Below are positions 17,362-24,907 of a stretch of 64,000 bases of DNA, in pieces. The position numbers and the translations under genes were made by a program. This DNA is from a bacterium (GTDB taxonomy: Bacteria; UBP6; UBA1177; JAKLFG01), in the NCBI GenBank assembly GCA_022709425.1, contig JAKLIW010000012.1:26128-90127 (forward strand). The letters run 5' to 3'. Below the pieces are notes generated by a model. It saw only the letters and a program-made list of their open reading frames with translations, was not told the DNA's origin and ran no database searches. Numbering within the stretch: the stretch's first letter is position 1; every line of letters begins with the position of its first letter.

Positions 17362-18885
17362 TCAGCCGAGGCTCCCGACCGCCGCTTCGACCGCGTCGAG
17401 TATCGCCCCCGAGGCGACAAGTTTCTGCATTTCGGTGTGGTCGGGGAAGAGCGGGCGGTCTATTTCGAGGAACGCGACATGTTCGCGGATCTTCTTCTTG
17501 GCCGCCGCGACCCCTTTCCCGGTGCCGAAGCCCCGGATGTCGAGCGCCTGCGCCGCCGCCATGAATTCGATGCCGATGACGCCGCACCCGTTCTCGAGTA
17601 TCTGGAGGTTCTTGAGGGCGGTATTCATCCCCATCGAGACGAAATCCTCCTGATCGGCCGCCGCCGGGATCGACTGCGTCGAGGCGGGACCCGACAGGAT
17701 GCGCTGTTCGACGATGAGGGTGTCGGCGGTGTACTGCGACAGCATCAGCCCCGAGAACATACCGGGGTTCTTCGTGAGGAAGGGCGGCAGACCGACCGAA
17801 AGGGCGGGGTTATTGAGCCGGTTCATGCGCCGCTCCGAAAGAACGCTCACCATCGTGATCGCCTGCCCGACCATTTCCATCGGCAGCGACACCGGCGTCC
17901 CTTGGAAGTTGGCCCCCGAGAGGGTCAGTTTCTCCTCGGGGATGAAGATGGGGTTGTCGCCCACGCCGTTCAGTTCGGTCTCGACCTGCGACCGGGCCCA
18001 GCGGATGGCGTCGTGCGCCGCGCCGATGACCTGCGGGGTGGAGCGCATCGAATAGGCGTCCTGCACCTTGGTCTTCACCTTGCCGGTGAGGAGGTCGCTT
18101 CCCTCGACGCATTTCCGTATCGCGGCGGCCGAGCGGACGGCGCCCGCAAAGCCGCGCAGTTCGTGGAGTTTCGTATGGTAGGGCTTCATGTTGGCAAGGA
18201 GCGCCTCCAGCGACATCGACGCGGCGATCTCGGCCTGCTTGAGCCAGCGGTCGGCGTCGTAGATGGTGAGCGCGCTGATGGAGGTAAGGAGATTCGATCC
18301 GTTTATCGCGGCGAGCCCGTCGCGCGCCTTGAGGCCGGGGACCGGGATGCCCGCCTTTTCGAAGGCGATCTTAGCGGGGAGCAGTTCGCCTTTGTAGTAG
18401 GCCTTGCCCTCACCGAGGAGCGTCAGCGCTATCTGGCTCATCGGGGCGAGGTCGCCGCAGGCGCCGACCGACCCTTTTTTGCAGACGAAGGGGGTGACGC
18501 CTTTGTTCAGCATCGCGACGAAGGTCTGCGGTATCTCGGGGCGGCAGCCGGAGTTGCCGTGGGCGTGGACATTGATGCGGGCGGTCATCGCGGCGCGGAC
18601 ATGCTCAATGGGGGCGGGGTCGCCGATGCCGGCCGAGTGGTTGTATACCAGCCACCGCTGGAACTGTTCTATCTGGTCGTCGGCGAGCACCACTTCGGAG
18701 AATTCGCCGATGCCGGTGTTGACGCCGTACATGATCTCGCGTTTCGCTATCTTCTCTTCGACCATCGCGCGGCAGAGTTTTATCCGTTCGAGCGCCTTGG
18801 GGCAGAGTTCGACCGGTTCGTTCCGGCGGGCGATGGCGACGAGTTGTTCGATGGTAAGATGGCTTCCGTCAAGCATGATGGCCAT
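17362..18885 (-). CDS. hutH: Histidine ammonia-lyase with Cys in place of MIO Ser
   Basis: HutH removes ammonia from L-histidine to form urocanate. The 507 residues are full length and the start follows GGGAG at 7 nt spacing. Family blocks are MYGVNTGIGEF, YNHSAGIGDP, GSVGACGDLAPMSQIAL, GDNPIFIPEEKLTLSGANFQ and ADQEDFVSMG; the Glu in the last block is typical of HAL and replaced by Gln in PAL. The remarkable point is ACG instead of ASG at residues 142-144: the residue that normally cyclises to the MIO electrophile is Cys143 (codon TGC). The rest of the active site looks intact. No hutU, hutI or hutG gene is adjacent, so an aromatic amino acid substrate cannot be excluded. The promoter lies inside a 53-bp repeat. 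Confidence 0.92.
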   Translation of the reverse strand: MAIMLDGSHLTIEQLVAIARRNEPVELCPKALERIKLCRAMVEEKIAKREIMYGVNTGIGEFSEVVLADDQIEQFQRWLVYNHSAGIGDPAPIEHVRAAMTARINVHAHGNSGCRPEIPQTFVAMLNKGVTPFVCKKGSVGACGDLAPMSQIALTLLGEGKAYYKGELLPAKIAFEKAGIPVPGLKARDGLAAINGSNLLTSISALTIYDADRWLKQAEIAASMSLEALLANMKPYHTKLHELRGFAGAVRSAAAIRKCVEGSDLLTGKVKTKVQDAYSMRSTPQVIGAAHDAIRWARSQVETELNGVGDNPIFIPEEKLTLSGANFQGTPVSLPMEMVGQAITMVSVLSERRMNRLNNPALSVGLPPFLTKNPGMFSGLMLSQYTADTLIVEQRILSGPASTQSIPAAADQEDFVSMGMNTALKNLQILENGCGVIGIEFMAAAQALDIRGFGTGKGVAAAKKKIREHVAFLEIDRPLFPDHTEMQKLVASGAILDAVEAAVGSLG

Positions 18886-18912
18886 GAGATACTCCCTAAA
18901 AAGCGGTTATTC

Positions 18913-18965
18913 ACTACCGACCGGGGGCGATTATATTAGTAAGGAAAGGAGAGGCAAGGAAAAAC
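18913..18965. repeat. 53-bp direct repeat, left copy
   Basis: These 53 bases recur without mismatch at 20725-20777 in the same orientation. Identity ends abruptly on both sides. The copy lies just upstream of hutH and 11 nt from the stop of the LRR lipoprotein gene. It contains the hutH promoter. Confidence 0.95.
18930..18957 (-). promoter_or_regulatory. hutH promoter (inside the left repeat)
   Basis: Minus strand: TTGCCT, 16 nt spacer, perfect TATAAT. Transcription would start near 18923, leaving a leader of about 40 nt before the hutH ATG. Confidence 0.7.
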
Positions 18966-18976
18966 GACGCCGAAAG

Positions 18977-19546
18977 TTACTGGCACTTCTCCGGGATCAC
19001 ATAATTCTCTAGGTTTATTTCCATCACTATGGCAGGATTTTTCTTCTGTAGGGTGTAAAACTGCTCTTTAGGGATACAGTTGTTTCCCGGTCCCACGGTA
19101 GACAACGATTTCATTTCATATAATGGCGATATGTCCTCAACATAATTGTAGTGAAAGTACAATGCATTAAGAGCTGTCAATCCTGACAACGGTTCGAGGT
19201 CTTTGACTTGGTTGTTGTCCAGTTTCAGGAATTCCAGTTTCGTCAGCGTGCGGAGCGGTTCGAGCGATTCGACTTGATTGTCGACGATGGCGAGCCAATC
19301 AAGGTTCGACAAATTCTCTATGCCTTTCAAACTTTTGATGCCGCCACCATAACAATCTAGGGTGTCTATCTTTTCGTATTTGTTAGGGTCGTTGGCATCT
19401 ATATTCCCGATTTCTATAGCATAGTTCACAAGATCATCCACGCAGGCTTTGAACGCCGGATCGGGAAACATCTCGCCTTTGCCGCCACCATCGCACCCGA
19501 CCGCCGCGAACATCGCGACCGCCGCCGTCCACCAGAAACATCTCAT
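18977..19546 (-). CDS. Small leucine-rich-repeat lipoprotein
   Basis: The 189-residue product starts at ATG 19546, downstream of GGGGGA and a good promoter. The signal peptide ends MFAAVGC, followed by Asp/Gly residues. Internalin-like 22-residue LRRs follow: IKSLKGIENLSNLDWLAIV, VESLEPLRTLTKLEFLKLD, VKDLEPLSGLTALNALYFH and ISPLYEMKSL, preceded by a capping segment with FKACVDDLVNYAIE. The likely role is protein binding at the cell surface. Codon choice is more AT-rich than in neighbouring genes. The gene lies inside the segment flanked by the 53-bp repeats and is divergent from the RhuM gene, so it may have been acquired with it. Confidence 0.85.
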   Translation of the reverse strand: MRCFWWTAAVAMFAAVGCDGGGKGEMFPDPAFKACVDDLVNYAIEIGNIDANDPNKYEKIDTLDCYGGGIKSLKGIENLSNLDWLAIVDNQVESLEPLRTLTKLEFLKLDNNQVKDLEPLSGLTALNALYFHYNYVEDISPLYEMKSLSTVGPGNNCIPKEQFYTLQKKNPAIVMEINLENYVIPEKCQ

Positions 19547-19574
19547 CGTATTCCCCCGTCCATCGGAACGACAC

Positions 19575-19603
19575 ACCCTAGCATATTTGCCCGCCGAATT
19601 CAA
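19575..19603 (-). promoter_or_regulatory. Promoter of the LRR lipoprotein gene
   Basis: Minus strand: TTGAAT, 17 nt spacer, TAGGGT. Confidence 0.5.
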
Positions 19604-19616
19604 GCAATGGCTTTTC

Positions 19617-19645
19617 TTGCCTCGCCGTGCAAGGTGAAGTATAGA
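19617..19645 (+). promoter_or_regulatory. Promoter of the RhuM-family gene
   Basis: TTGCCT, 17 nt spacer, TATAGA, 25 nt before the ATG at 19671. It is divergent from the LRR promoter, with the -35 elements 13 nt apart. Confidence 0.55.
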
Positions 19646-19670
19646 ACGGCGAGCAGGGAGCGGAGGAACC

Positions 19671-20672
19671 ATGAACGAACAAGGCAAATTCCTTCTGTAC
19701 ACGGCGAGCAACGGCGCGGTCAGGGTCGATGTCTTCTTCAAGGACGAAACGGTCTGGCTGACTCAGAAGGCGCTCGCCGAGCTGTTCGGCGTTCAGCGTC
19801 CGGCGGTGACCAAGCATCTGAAAAACATTTTTGAGTCCGGAGAACTCGCCGAGGAAGCAGTTGGTTCCATTTTGGAACATACTGCCGAGGACGGGAAGGT
19901 GTACGCGACCAAATACTACAATCTCGACGCCATCATCGCGGTCGGCTATCGCGTCAACAGTTATCAAGCGACGCAGTTCCGCATTTGGGCCACCAAGACG
20001 CTCAAAGAGTTCATCATCAAAGGGTTCGTTCTCGACGACGAACGACTCAAGCAGGGCGGACAGGTTTTCGGCAAGGATTACTTCGACGAACTGCTCGAAC
20101 GGATTCGGGAGATCCGGGCCAGCGAGCGACGCTTCTACCAGAAGATAACCGATATCTACGCCCTCTCGGCCGACTATGACAAGAACGCGCCGATGACCAA
20201 GGAATTCTTTGCGACCGTGCAGAACAAACTGCATTGGGCCATCACCGGACAGACCGCCGCCGAACTCATTTACGCATCGGCCGACGCGACCAAGTTGTAC
20301 ATGGGACTGACCACATGGAAACACGCGCCCGACGGCAAGATACAGAAGTCCGACATAACCGTCGCCAAGAATTATCTCAGCGAGGCGCATATCAAGGAAC
20401 TCAACCGCATCGTGTCGGCCTATCTCGATCTGGCGGAGAACCGCGCCGAACGGCAGATACTCACCACGATGGCGGATTGGGTGACATTTCTCAATTCGTT
20501 CCTCGAACTTTCCAAATATCCCATTCTGGAGGACAAGGGAAAGGTGAGCGCGTTGGAGGCGAAACTCAAGGCCGAGCAGGAATTCGAGGTGTACCGTAAA
20601 CGGCAGGATGCCGAATACATCTCCGACTTCGACCGCGAGATAAAGCGCATCGAGGGGAAGAAAAGAAATTAG
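19671..20672 (+). CDS. RhuM-family protein
   Basis: The 333-residue product matches the virulence RhuM family along its length: it opens with FLLYTASNGAVRVDVFFKDE, has a winged-helix-like segment VWLTQKALAELFGVQRPAVT (residues 28-47), then YYNLDAIIAVGYRVNSYQAT, FRIWATKTLKEFIIKGFVLD and a C-terminal half with YLSEAHIKELNRIVSAYLDL. The family is named from a Salmonella pathogenicity island gene, occurs scattered in mobile elements and defence islands, and has no firmly established biochemical activity. DNA binding is suggested by the N-terminal region. An AGGAACC-type site precedes the start. A weak hairpin follows the stop (20674-20686). It sits inside the repeat-flanked segment, consistent with mobility. 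Confidence 0.88.
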   Translation: MNEQGKFLLYTASNGAVRVDVFFKDETVWLTQKALAELFGVQRPAVTKHLKNIFESGELAEEAVGSILEHTAEDGKVYATKYYNLDAIIAVGYRVNSYQATQFRIWATKTLKEFIIKGFVLDDERLKQGGQVFGKDYFDELLERIREIRASERRFYQKITDIYALSADYDKNAPMTKEFFATVQNKLHWAITGQTAAELIYASADATKLYMGLTTWKHAPDGKIQKSDITVAKNYLSEAHIKELNRIVSAYLDLAENRAERQILTTMADWVTFLNSFLELSKYPILEDKGKVSALEAKLKAEQEFEVYRKRQDAEYISDFDREIKRIEGKKRN

Positions 20673-20724
20673 CCGGACAGCGTCCGACCTTTTGAAAATA
20701 GCAGAAATCTGAAGAAGATCAGTG

Positions 20725-20777
20725 ACTACCGACCGGGGGCGATTATATTAGTAAGGAAAGGAGAGGCAAGGAAAAAC
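20725..20777. repeat. 53-bp direct repeat, right copy
   Basis: Identical to 18913-18965. The embedded promoter (-10 at 20742-20747 and -35 at 20764-20769, minus strand) now points into the 3' end of the RhuM gene and would produce antisense RNA if active. Confidence 0.95.
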
Positions 20778-20866
20778 AAAAGTAGAGAACACTGTTGCAA
20801 AGAAGGTTATTTTCGGATATATTCGTAAAGCAAAAAGTGTTAGGGACTACTGGGAGATGCACTGAC

Positions 20867-21307
20867 ATGACGGTTATGAATTTCTTTTGGTTGACCGTTT
20901 TGACAGTGGCCGCTATCGGGGTGGTGCTCTTGGGGATACTTTTCTACCGTACGAAACTATTCCCGTGGCTTGAGAAGCGGGCCTATTGCTATCCCAAAGC
21001 CATTGAATTCATAAAAAACGACCGGGCGGTGAGAGACGCCGTCGGCGATGTTATCGACATCGAGCCGATCTTTCACACGATGGAAGGTTATACGATCAAG
21101 AAAATTGGTGGAGACTACGAGTACTTGGAAAGCGGGGCGCAAAATTTCAAATTGAAAGTCACAGGAAATTCCGGGATTGCGACAATCCGTCTTACCTACA
21201 TAAAACGCGGCAGTATCAGTGCGGATTTTAGTTTAGTGGATGCCGATATGGAAGTGTTGGAGAGCAAAAGTTCTTCTAAAACTTTCAAGAAATTGATAGA
21301 TGTCTAA
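20867..21307 (+). CDS. Single-pass membrane protein, Coa1-like
   Basis: The product is 146 residues if ATG 20867 is used, with GGGAG about 10 nt upstream; an ATG at 20876 is also possible. One membrane helix lies at the N-terminus (FFWLTVLTVAAIGVVLLGIL). A small soluble domain follows with IEFIKNDRAVRDAVGDVIDI, YEYLESGAQNFKLKVTGNSG and IRLTYIKRG. This arrangement resembles cytochrome oxidase assembly factor Coa1-type domains, which in bacteria are widespread and of uncertain function; no oxidase genes are nearby. The gene is AT-richer than its surroundings. Its last 8 nt overlap the start of the glycosylase gene, suggesting co-expression. Confidence 0.65.
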   Translation: MTVMNFFWLTVLTVAAIGVVLLGILFYRTKLFPWLEKRAYCYPKAIEFIKNDRAVRDAVGDVIDIEPIFHTMEGYTIKKIGGDYEYLESGAQNFKLKVTGNSGIATIRLTYIKRGSISADFSLVDADMEVLESKSSSKTFKKLIDV

Positions 21308-21821
21308 GCAGAAACTCACCGGCTTTCCGGCGGTCGTCGGCACGCGGCCGACCATCCTGATACTCGGTTCGATGCCGGGCGAACGGTCGCTGACGATGGG
21401 CGAGTATTACGGCCACCCGCAGAATAGTTTCTGGCGCATCATGGGCGAACTGTGCGGCGCGGCCCCCGAACTGCCGTATGAAGAGCGGATTGCCGCGCTG
21501 AAACGGAGCGGCATCGCGCTGTGGGATGTCCTCAAACACTGCGAACGGCGCGGCTCGGGCGACGGCGACATCCGCCGCGAGAGCGAGATCCCCAACGCCA
21601 TCGGCGCCCTGCTGAAAAAACACCCGACGATACGGGCGGTGGCACTCAACGGCGGCAAGGCGCGGCAGGCGTTCCGCCGCCACATCCTGCCGACGCTCCC
21701 CGACGCGGTCAAAGCGCGCCTCACGATACTGGAATTTCCCTCGACGAGCCCCGCCTGCGCGATGATCTCCTACAAAAGCAAGCTAAAATCTTGGCAAAAA
21801 CTGGCGCAATTCATCGATTAG
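21300..21821 (+). CDS. Hypoxanthine/uracil-DNA glycosylase (UDG superfamily, family 6-like)
   Basis: The 173-residue product fits DNA-deoxyinosine glycosylases, which excise deaminated adenine. Motif 1 is LILGSMPGERSL (residues 20-31), followed by YYGHPQNSFWRIMGELCG, where the Asn of HPQN is the catalytic residue assigned in family 6. Later segments are GIALWDVLKHCERRGSGDGD, the AVALNGGKARQAF block and the C-terminal FPSTSPA, equivalent to motif 2. The MUG (mismatch-specific) family is the alternative. The start overlaps the upstream gene by 8 nt. A second, unrelated family 4 uracil-DNA glycosylase is encoded at 60573-61292. Confidence 0.88.
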   Translation: MSKQKLTGFPAVVGTRPTILILGSMPGERSLTMGEYYGHPQNSFWRIMGELCGAAPELPYEERIAALKRSGIALWDVLKHCERRGSGDGDIRRESEIPNAIGALLKKHPTIRAVALNGGKARQAFRRHILPTLPDAVKARLTILEFPSTSPACAMISYKSKLKSWQKLAQFID

Positions 21822-21827
21822 CCGCCA

Positions 21828-21891
21828 CGAGTAATTTTGCCTGAAGTCAAAAAAACTCGCGAGTAATTTTGCCTATGGGTGAAAAAACTCG
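21828..21891. repeat. Two tandem 32-bp units with inverted CGAGT/ACTCG ends
   Basis: Units 21828-21859 and 21860-21891 both begin CGAGTAATTTTGCCT and end AAAAAACTCG, differing only in the 6-7 bases between. Each can fold with its ends paired. They fill the gap between two convergent stop codons (21821 and 21897), so they may act as a bidirectional transcription stop. Confidence 0.85.
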
Positions 21892-21896
21892 TGCGG

Positions 21897-23207
21897 TCAG
21901 CGCACCACTTCGGCGGTGAAGTCGATGCCGTCGCGGCCGGTGAGGCGGACCGTCAGCAGGTCGCCGGGCCGCTCTTTTTCAAGGTTCGTGAGTATCGTGA
22001 TGCCGTCTATCTCGGGCGCTTGATGCTTTCCGCGCCCCGTCGCAAGGGCGCTCTCCGGGTCGAATTCCTCATACAGCACCGTCGTGGTCGTGCCGACAAG
22101 TCGCGCAAGCCGCTGCTCCATCGTCGCCTGCGCCGTCTCCTGAAGCAGGGCGAGCCGTTTGGCGATGGTGTCGCGCCGGTGCGACCGAAGCTTGCCCGCC
22201 GGGGTGTTCTCCTCCTTCGAGTAGCCGAACGCGCCGATGTAGTCGAGCGGAGCGCCTGCGATGAAGCGGCGCATCTCCTCGAACTGGGCGGCGGTCTCGC
22301 CGGGGAATCCCGCGATGAAGGTGGTGCGGATGACGGCGCGGTCGCCGAAGCGCTGAATGATGCGGTTAAGCGCCCGGTCGATGTCGCGACGGCGGTAGCG
22401 GCGGCGCATCGCCTTCAGCACCGTGTCGTCGGCATGCTGGAGCGGTATCTCGAAGTAGGGGATGATCTTCGGGTTATCGAAGGCGTCGAGGAGCGCCTCA
22501 TCGATGCCGGAGGGGTAGAGGTACATCACGCGGATGCGGAATTCGCCCGGCAGTTTCGCCAGTTTTACCAGTAACTTGGCAAGCGTCGTGTCATGGTCGC
22601 GGCCGTAGGCGGTGGTGTCCTGCGCGATGAGGGTGAGTTCTTTGACGCCGGTGTCGATAAGGCGCTGCGCCTCGTCGAGGATGTCGCGCGGCGGCCGTTC
22701 GCGGTATGCGCCCCGGATGAGCGGGATGGCGCAGTAGGAACAGCGGTTGTCGCAGCCGTCGGCTATCTTTATATAAGAGGTATAGGGCGACAGGGTGAGC
22801 GCCCGGTCGTGGCGGGCGGTCGCGATGAAGTGCGGGTCGGTGGTTATCTGCGGCGACGGGTCGCCGTCACCGACGAGCGCCGCGATATGCGGGATATCCT
22901 CGATGCCGATGACCAGATCGGCCTCCGGTATCTTCGCGGCGATGTCGGGATAGAGCTGCGGCAGACAGCCGGCGAGCACCAGCCGCGAGTCTTTTCGGCG
23001 GTGGGCATGGAGGTCGAACACCCGGTCGAGCGACTCTTTGCGGGCATCCTCGATGAAGGCGCAGGTGTTGAGGACGATGAGGTCGGCCGCCGCCGGATCG
23101 TCCACCATCCGCCAGCCGTCGCCCAGAAGCGCCGCGAGCATCACCTCGGTATCGACGCGGTTCTTGGGGCAGCCGAGCGATTCAAAGTAGAGGGTGCGCG
23201 TTCTCAC
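21897..23207 (-). CDS. rimO: Ribosomal protein S12 methylthiotransferase RimO
   Basis: RimO is a radical-SAM enzyme that adds a methylthio group to the Asp near residue 89 of ribosomal protein S12. The 436 residues are normal length. The N-terminal UPF0004 domain supplies Cys13 (SLGCPKNRVDTE, the RimO signature), Cys49 and Cys81 for one 4Fe-4S cluster. The radical-SAM CxxxCxxC is CDNRCSYC at residues 152-159, followed by PLIRGAYRERP. The C-terminal TRAM domain ends GIDFTAEVVR. SLGCPKNRVD distinguishes it from the tRNA enzymes MiaB and MtaB. It is followed 2 nt upstream in the operon by the secreted protein gene ending at 23210, so those two are probably co-transcribed. Confidence 0.96.
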   Translation of the reverse strand: MRTRTLYFESLGCPKNRVDTEVMLAALLGDGWRMVDDPAAADLIVLNTCAFIEDARKESLDRVFDLHAHRRKDSRLVLAGCLPQLYPDIAAKIPEADLVIGIEDIPHIAALVGDGDPSPQITTDPHFIATARHDRALTLSPYTSYIKIADGCDNRCSYCAIPLIRGAYRERPPRDILDEAQRLIDTGVKELTLIAQDTTAYGRDHDTTLAKLLVKLAKLPGEFRIRVMYLYPSGIDEALLDAFDNPKIIPYFEIPLQHADDTVLKAMRRRYRRRDIDRALNRIIQRFGDRAVIRTTFIAGFPGETAAQFEEMRRFIAGAPLDYIGAFGYSKEENTPAGKLRSHRRDTIAKRLALLQETAQATMEQRLARLVGTTTTVLYEEFDPESALATGRGKHQAPEIDGITILTNLEKERPGDLLTVRLTGRDGIDFTAEVVR

Positions 23208-23209
23208 GG

Positions 23210-23905
23210 TCAGTATTTCTTGAGGTGTGCTTCGGTGATGAGATAGGTGCCGTCCTCTTCCTTCTTCTCTATCCGCAGATAGATGAGCGATTTCGGGCGG
23301 GCGACGAGCAGATCGGCCTTGCGCTGATTGTCCTCATCGTCGATATCGGCTACGGTTTTCTTCATCTTGAAGAATGTTTTCGCCTTGATGGGCCCTTTGA
23401 GTTTCGCGAACTCACCGGCGACCGGTCCCACGCGGACCGTCACCTCAAGCTTCGCCAGCCCGTCGACCCCCGAGAAGGATATCGAATGGAGTTCCGCCTC
23501 GGCGAACTCGTCGGCGCCGACGATCTCTTTCTGGCCGGGCGTGGCGGTGATGCTGTCGGCACTTTCCTTCTTTTCGCGCAAAAGGGCTATCGGATCGAAC
23601 TTCAGCGTGACGCCGGTGTCCACTCCCGCCACCGCATGAAGGAGGGCGTCGAGTTCCACGGAGGCGAAATAGATATTGCCCGAACGAAGTTCGACCGTCT
23701 GATCGGGTAATTTTTCTGCCAGCTTATCTTTGAGCGCCGCCGCGTCGAGTCCTTTCTTTAGCTTGATGAGTACCCCGCCGCTTTTGGTGTTCCAGCTCTC
23801 GGCGAGAATCGGGAGATAGGTGCCGTCGGCCCCCTTCACCAGAAGCGGATCGGCCCGCAGGAGCGCCGCCGCCGCGATACAGAGGATGAAAAGCAGGATC
23901 CTCAT
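23210..23905 (-). CDS. Secreted protein of unknown function
   Basis: I do not recognise a family. The 231-residue product has a signal peptide (MRILLFILCIAAAALLRA). The mature part is rich in Lys, Asp and beta-strand-like sequence, with VLIKLKKGLDAAALKDKLAE, ISFSGVDGLAKLEVTVRVGP and a C-terminal segment LIYLRIEKKEEDGTYLITEA. There are no cysteines after the signal and no obvious catalytic motif. It lies between an HD-domain gene (15 nt upstream) and rimO (2 nt downstream), all on the minus strand, so the three probably form one transcript from the promoter at 24511-24538. Confidence 0.7.
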   Translation of the reverse strand: MRILLFILCIAAAALLRADPLLVKGADGTYLPILAESWNTKSGGVLIKLKKGLDAAALKDKLAEKLPDQTVELRSGNIYFASVELDALLHAVAGVDTGVTLKFDPIALLREKKESADSITATPGQKEIVGADEFAEAELHSISFSGVDGLAKLEVTVRVGPVAGEFAKLKGPIKAKTFFKMKKTVADIDDEDNQRKADLLVARPKSLIYLRIEKKEEDGTYLITEAHLKKY

Positions 23906-23920
23906 GCCGTCACTCCGTTC

Positions 23921-24481
23921 CTAAAGTCCTATTTCGGCGCTCCGTTGCGCCATCCCGTCGCGGGTAAGGGTCAGCAGTTCTTCGACCCCGATGCCGAACC
24001 ACCCCTCGGCCGCCTTCATCTGGTCGCGGTTGGCACCCTGCGCGAACCGTTTTTCGGTGAAACGTTTCATCATGAATTCGATAGGGACCTCCGCCACTTT
24101 TTTGGACGGATGCATCAGGGCGCAGGCGACGATGAAGCCGGTCGCCGGATCGACCGCATACAGGGCGCGGCCCATGGCGCTTTCGACCGGTACGTTGCCC
24201 GAATGTTCGAGGATGGCGTGCAGGATCTCCTCATCGGTGAAGCCGAGTCCGCGCAATATATCGCCCGACACCTTTCCGTGGCACGGGAAATCGTCCTTGG
24301 TCCGGTCGTAGTCGAGGTCGTGGAGCAGGCCCGCCAGCGCCCAGCGCTCCGCGTCGCCCGCCAGCCGTCCGGCCATGGCGCGCATACCCGCCTCGACCGC
24401 CCAGCAGTGTTTGATGAGATTCTGGTTCGATAGGTGTTCGGCGAGCAGTTCCGCCGCCCGCGTCAGGGTCCATTCGCTCAT
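23921..24481 (-). CDS. HD-domain (HDIG-type) phosphohydrolase-like protein
   Basis: The 186-residue product starts at ATG 24481, preceded by GGGGAG; the frame upstream of it lies within the promoter. The HD motif is LAGLLHDLDYDRTKDDFPCH near residues 48-67, with NLIKHCWAVEAGMRAMA supplying the first His, and EEILHAILEHSGNVP and YAVDPATGFIVACALMHP completing the helical core. Such small HD proteins are annotated as putative metal-dependent phosphohydrolases or nucleotidases; the substrate is unknown. It is the first gene of a probable operon with the secreted protein and rimO. Confidence 0.85.
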   Translation of the reverse strand: MSEWTLTRAAELLAEHLSNQNLIKHCWAVEAGMRAMAGRLAGDAERWALAGLLHDLDYDRTKDDFPCHGKVSGDILRGLGFTDEEILHAILEHSGNVPVESAMGRALYAVDPATGFIVACALMHPSKKVAEVPIEFMMKRFTEKRFAQGANRDQMKAAEGWFGIGVEELLTLTRDGMAQRSAEIGL

Positions 24482-24510
24482 CGGGTATCTCCCCGTCAAA
24501 GTCCGGCGGA

Positions 24511-24538
24511 ATACTACCGCCGAAGCCGATAAAATCAA
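24511..24538 (-). promoter_or_regulatory. Promoter of the HD gene - secreted protein - rimO operon
   Basis: Minus strand: TTGATT, 16 nt spacer, TAGTAT, 30 nt from the ATG. Confidence 0.5.
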
Positions 24539-24572
24539 GTTTCCAAAGGGGAAACGGAACGCCGGAAAAAAA

Positions 24573-24601
24573 TTGACTTTGCGGAGCCGTTCTGATAGCG
24601 T
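24573..24601 (+). promoter_or_regulatory. Promoter of the four-lipoprotein cluster
   Basis: TTGACT, 17 nt spacer, TAGCGT, followed by a leader of about 50 nt with GGAGG before the first gene. Confidence 0.5.
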
Positions 24602-24661
24602 CCCTGCGACTCATTTCTTTCCACTAGGAGTTAACGGGAAACCTTGAGAGGAGGATGCTCC

Positions 24662-24895
24662 ATGAAGAAACTTTTGGCGATCGGCGTGCTTGCCGCGGCG
24701 CTGTGTGGCGCTTGCTCGCACCCGAAATTCATCACCCACATGACCCACCGCGACAGCGACAAGACCTTCAAAGCGGTGACCTATCAGGATCAGACCTTCG
24801 GGACCCCCATTTGGGGCGTCGTGAAGTGCAACATGGCCGAGGATGGCGGGCTGTCGCAGTGCCGCACCATGACCATGAACTTCAACTACGAGTAA
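24662..24895 (+). CDS. Small lipoprotein 1 of a tandem family
   Basis: The 77-residue product starts at ATG 24662, with GAGAGGAGG upstream. The signal peptide ends ALCGAC, so Cys19-20 is the lipidation site, and SHPKF follows. The mature part is under 60 residues, with THMTHRDSDKTFKAVTYQDQ and a C-terminal VKCNMAEDGGLSQC motif. The paired cysteines, 10 residues apart, recur in the next three genes and could form a disulfide. I find no known domain. It is the first of four consecutive lipoprotein genes with 12-17 nt gaps, a shared promoter and a strong terminator at the end. Confidence 0.75.
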   Translation: MKKLLAIGVLAAALCGACSHPKFITHMTHRDSDKTFKAVTYQDQTFGTPIWGVVKCNMAEDGGLSQCRTMTMNFNYE

Positions 24896-24907
24896 GGGAG
24901 GGACGCA

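Noticed and set aside
17362..18885. A histidine-utilisation (hut) operon around hutH
   Set aside because: Neighbours are bat genes and the repeat-flanked cassette; no hutU, hutI or hutG homologue was found.
17437..18939. 500-residue open frame antisense to hutH
   Set aside because: Same cause: low-complexity Arg/Gly/Asp-rich translation opposite a well-supported gene.
21828..21891. Possible CRISPR array
   Set aside because: Only two 32-bp units with 6-7 variable bases, no spacer-length gaps and no cas genes.
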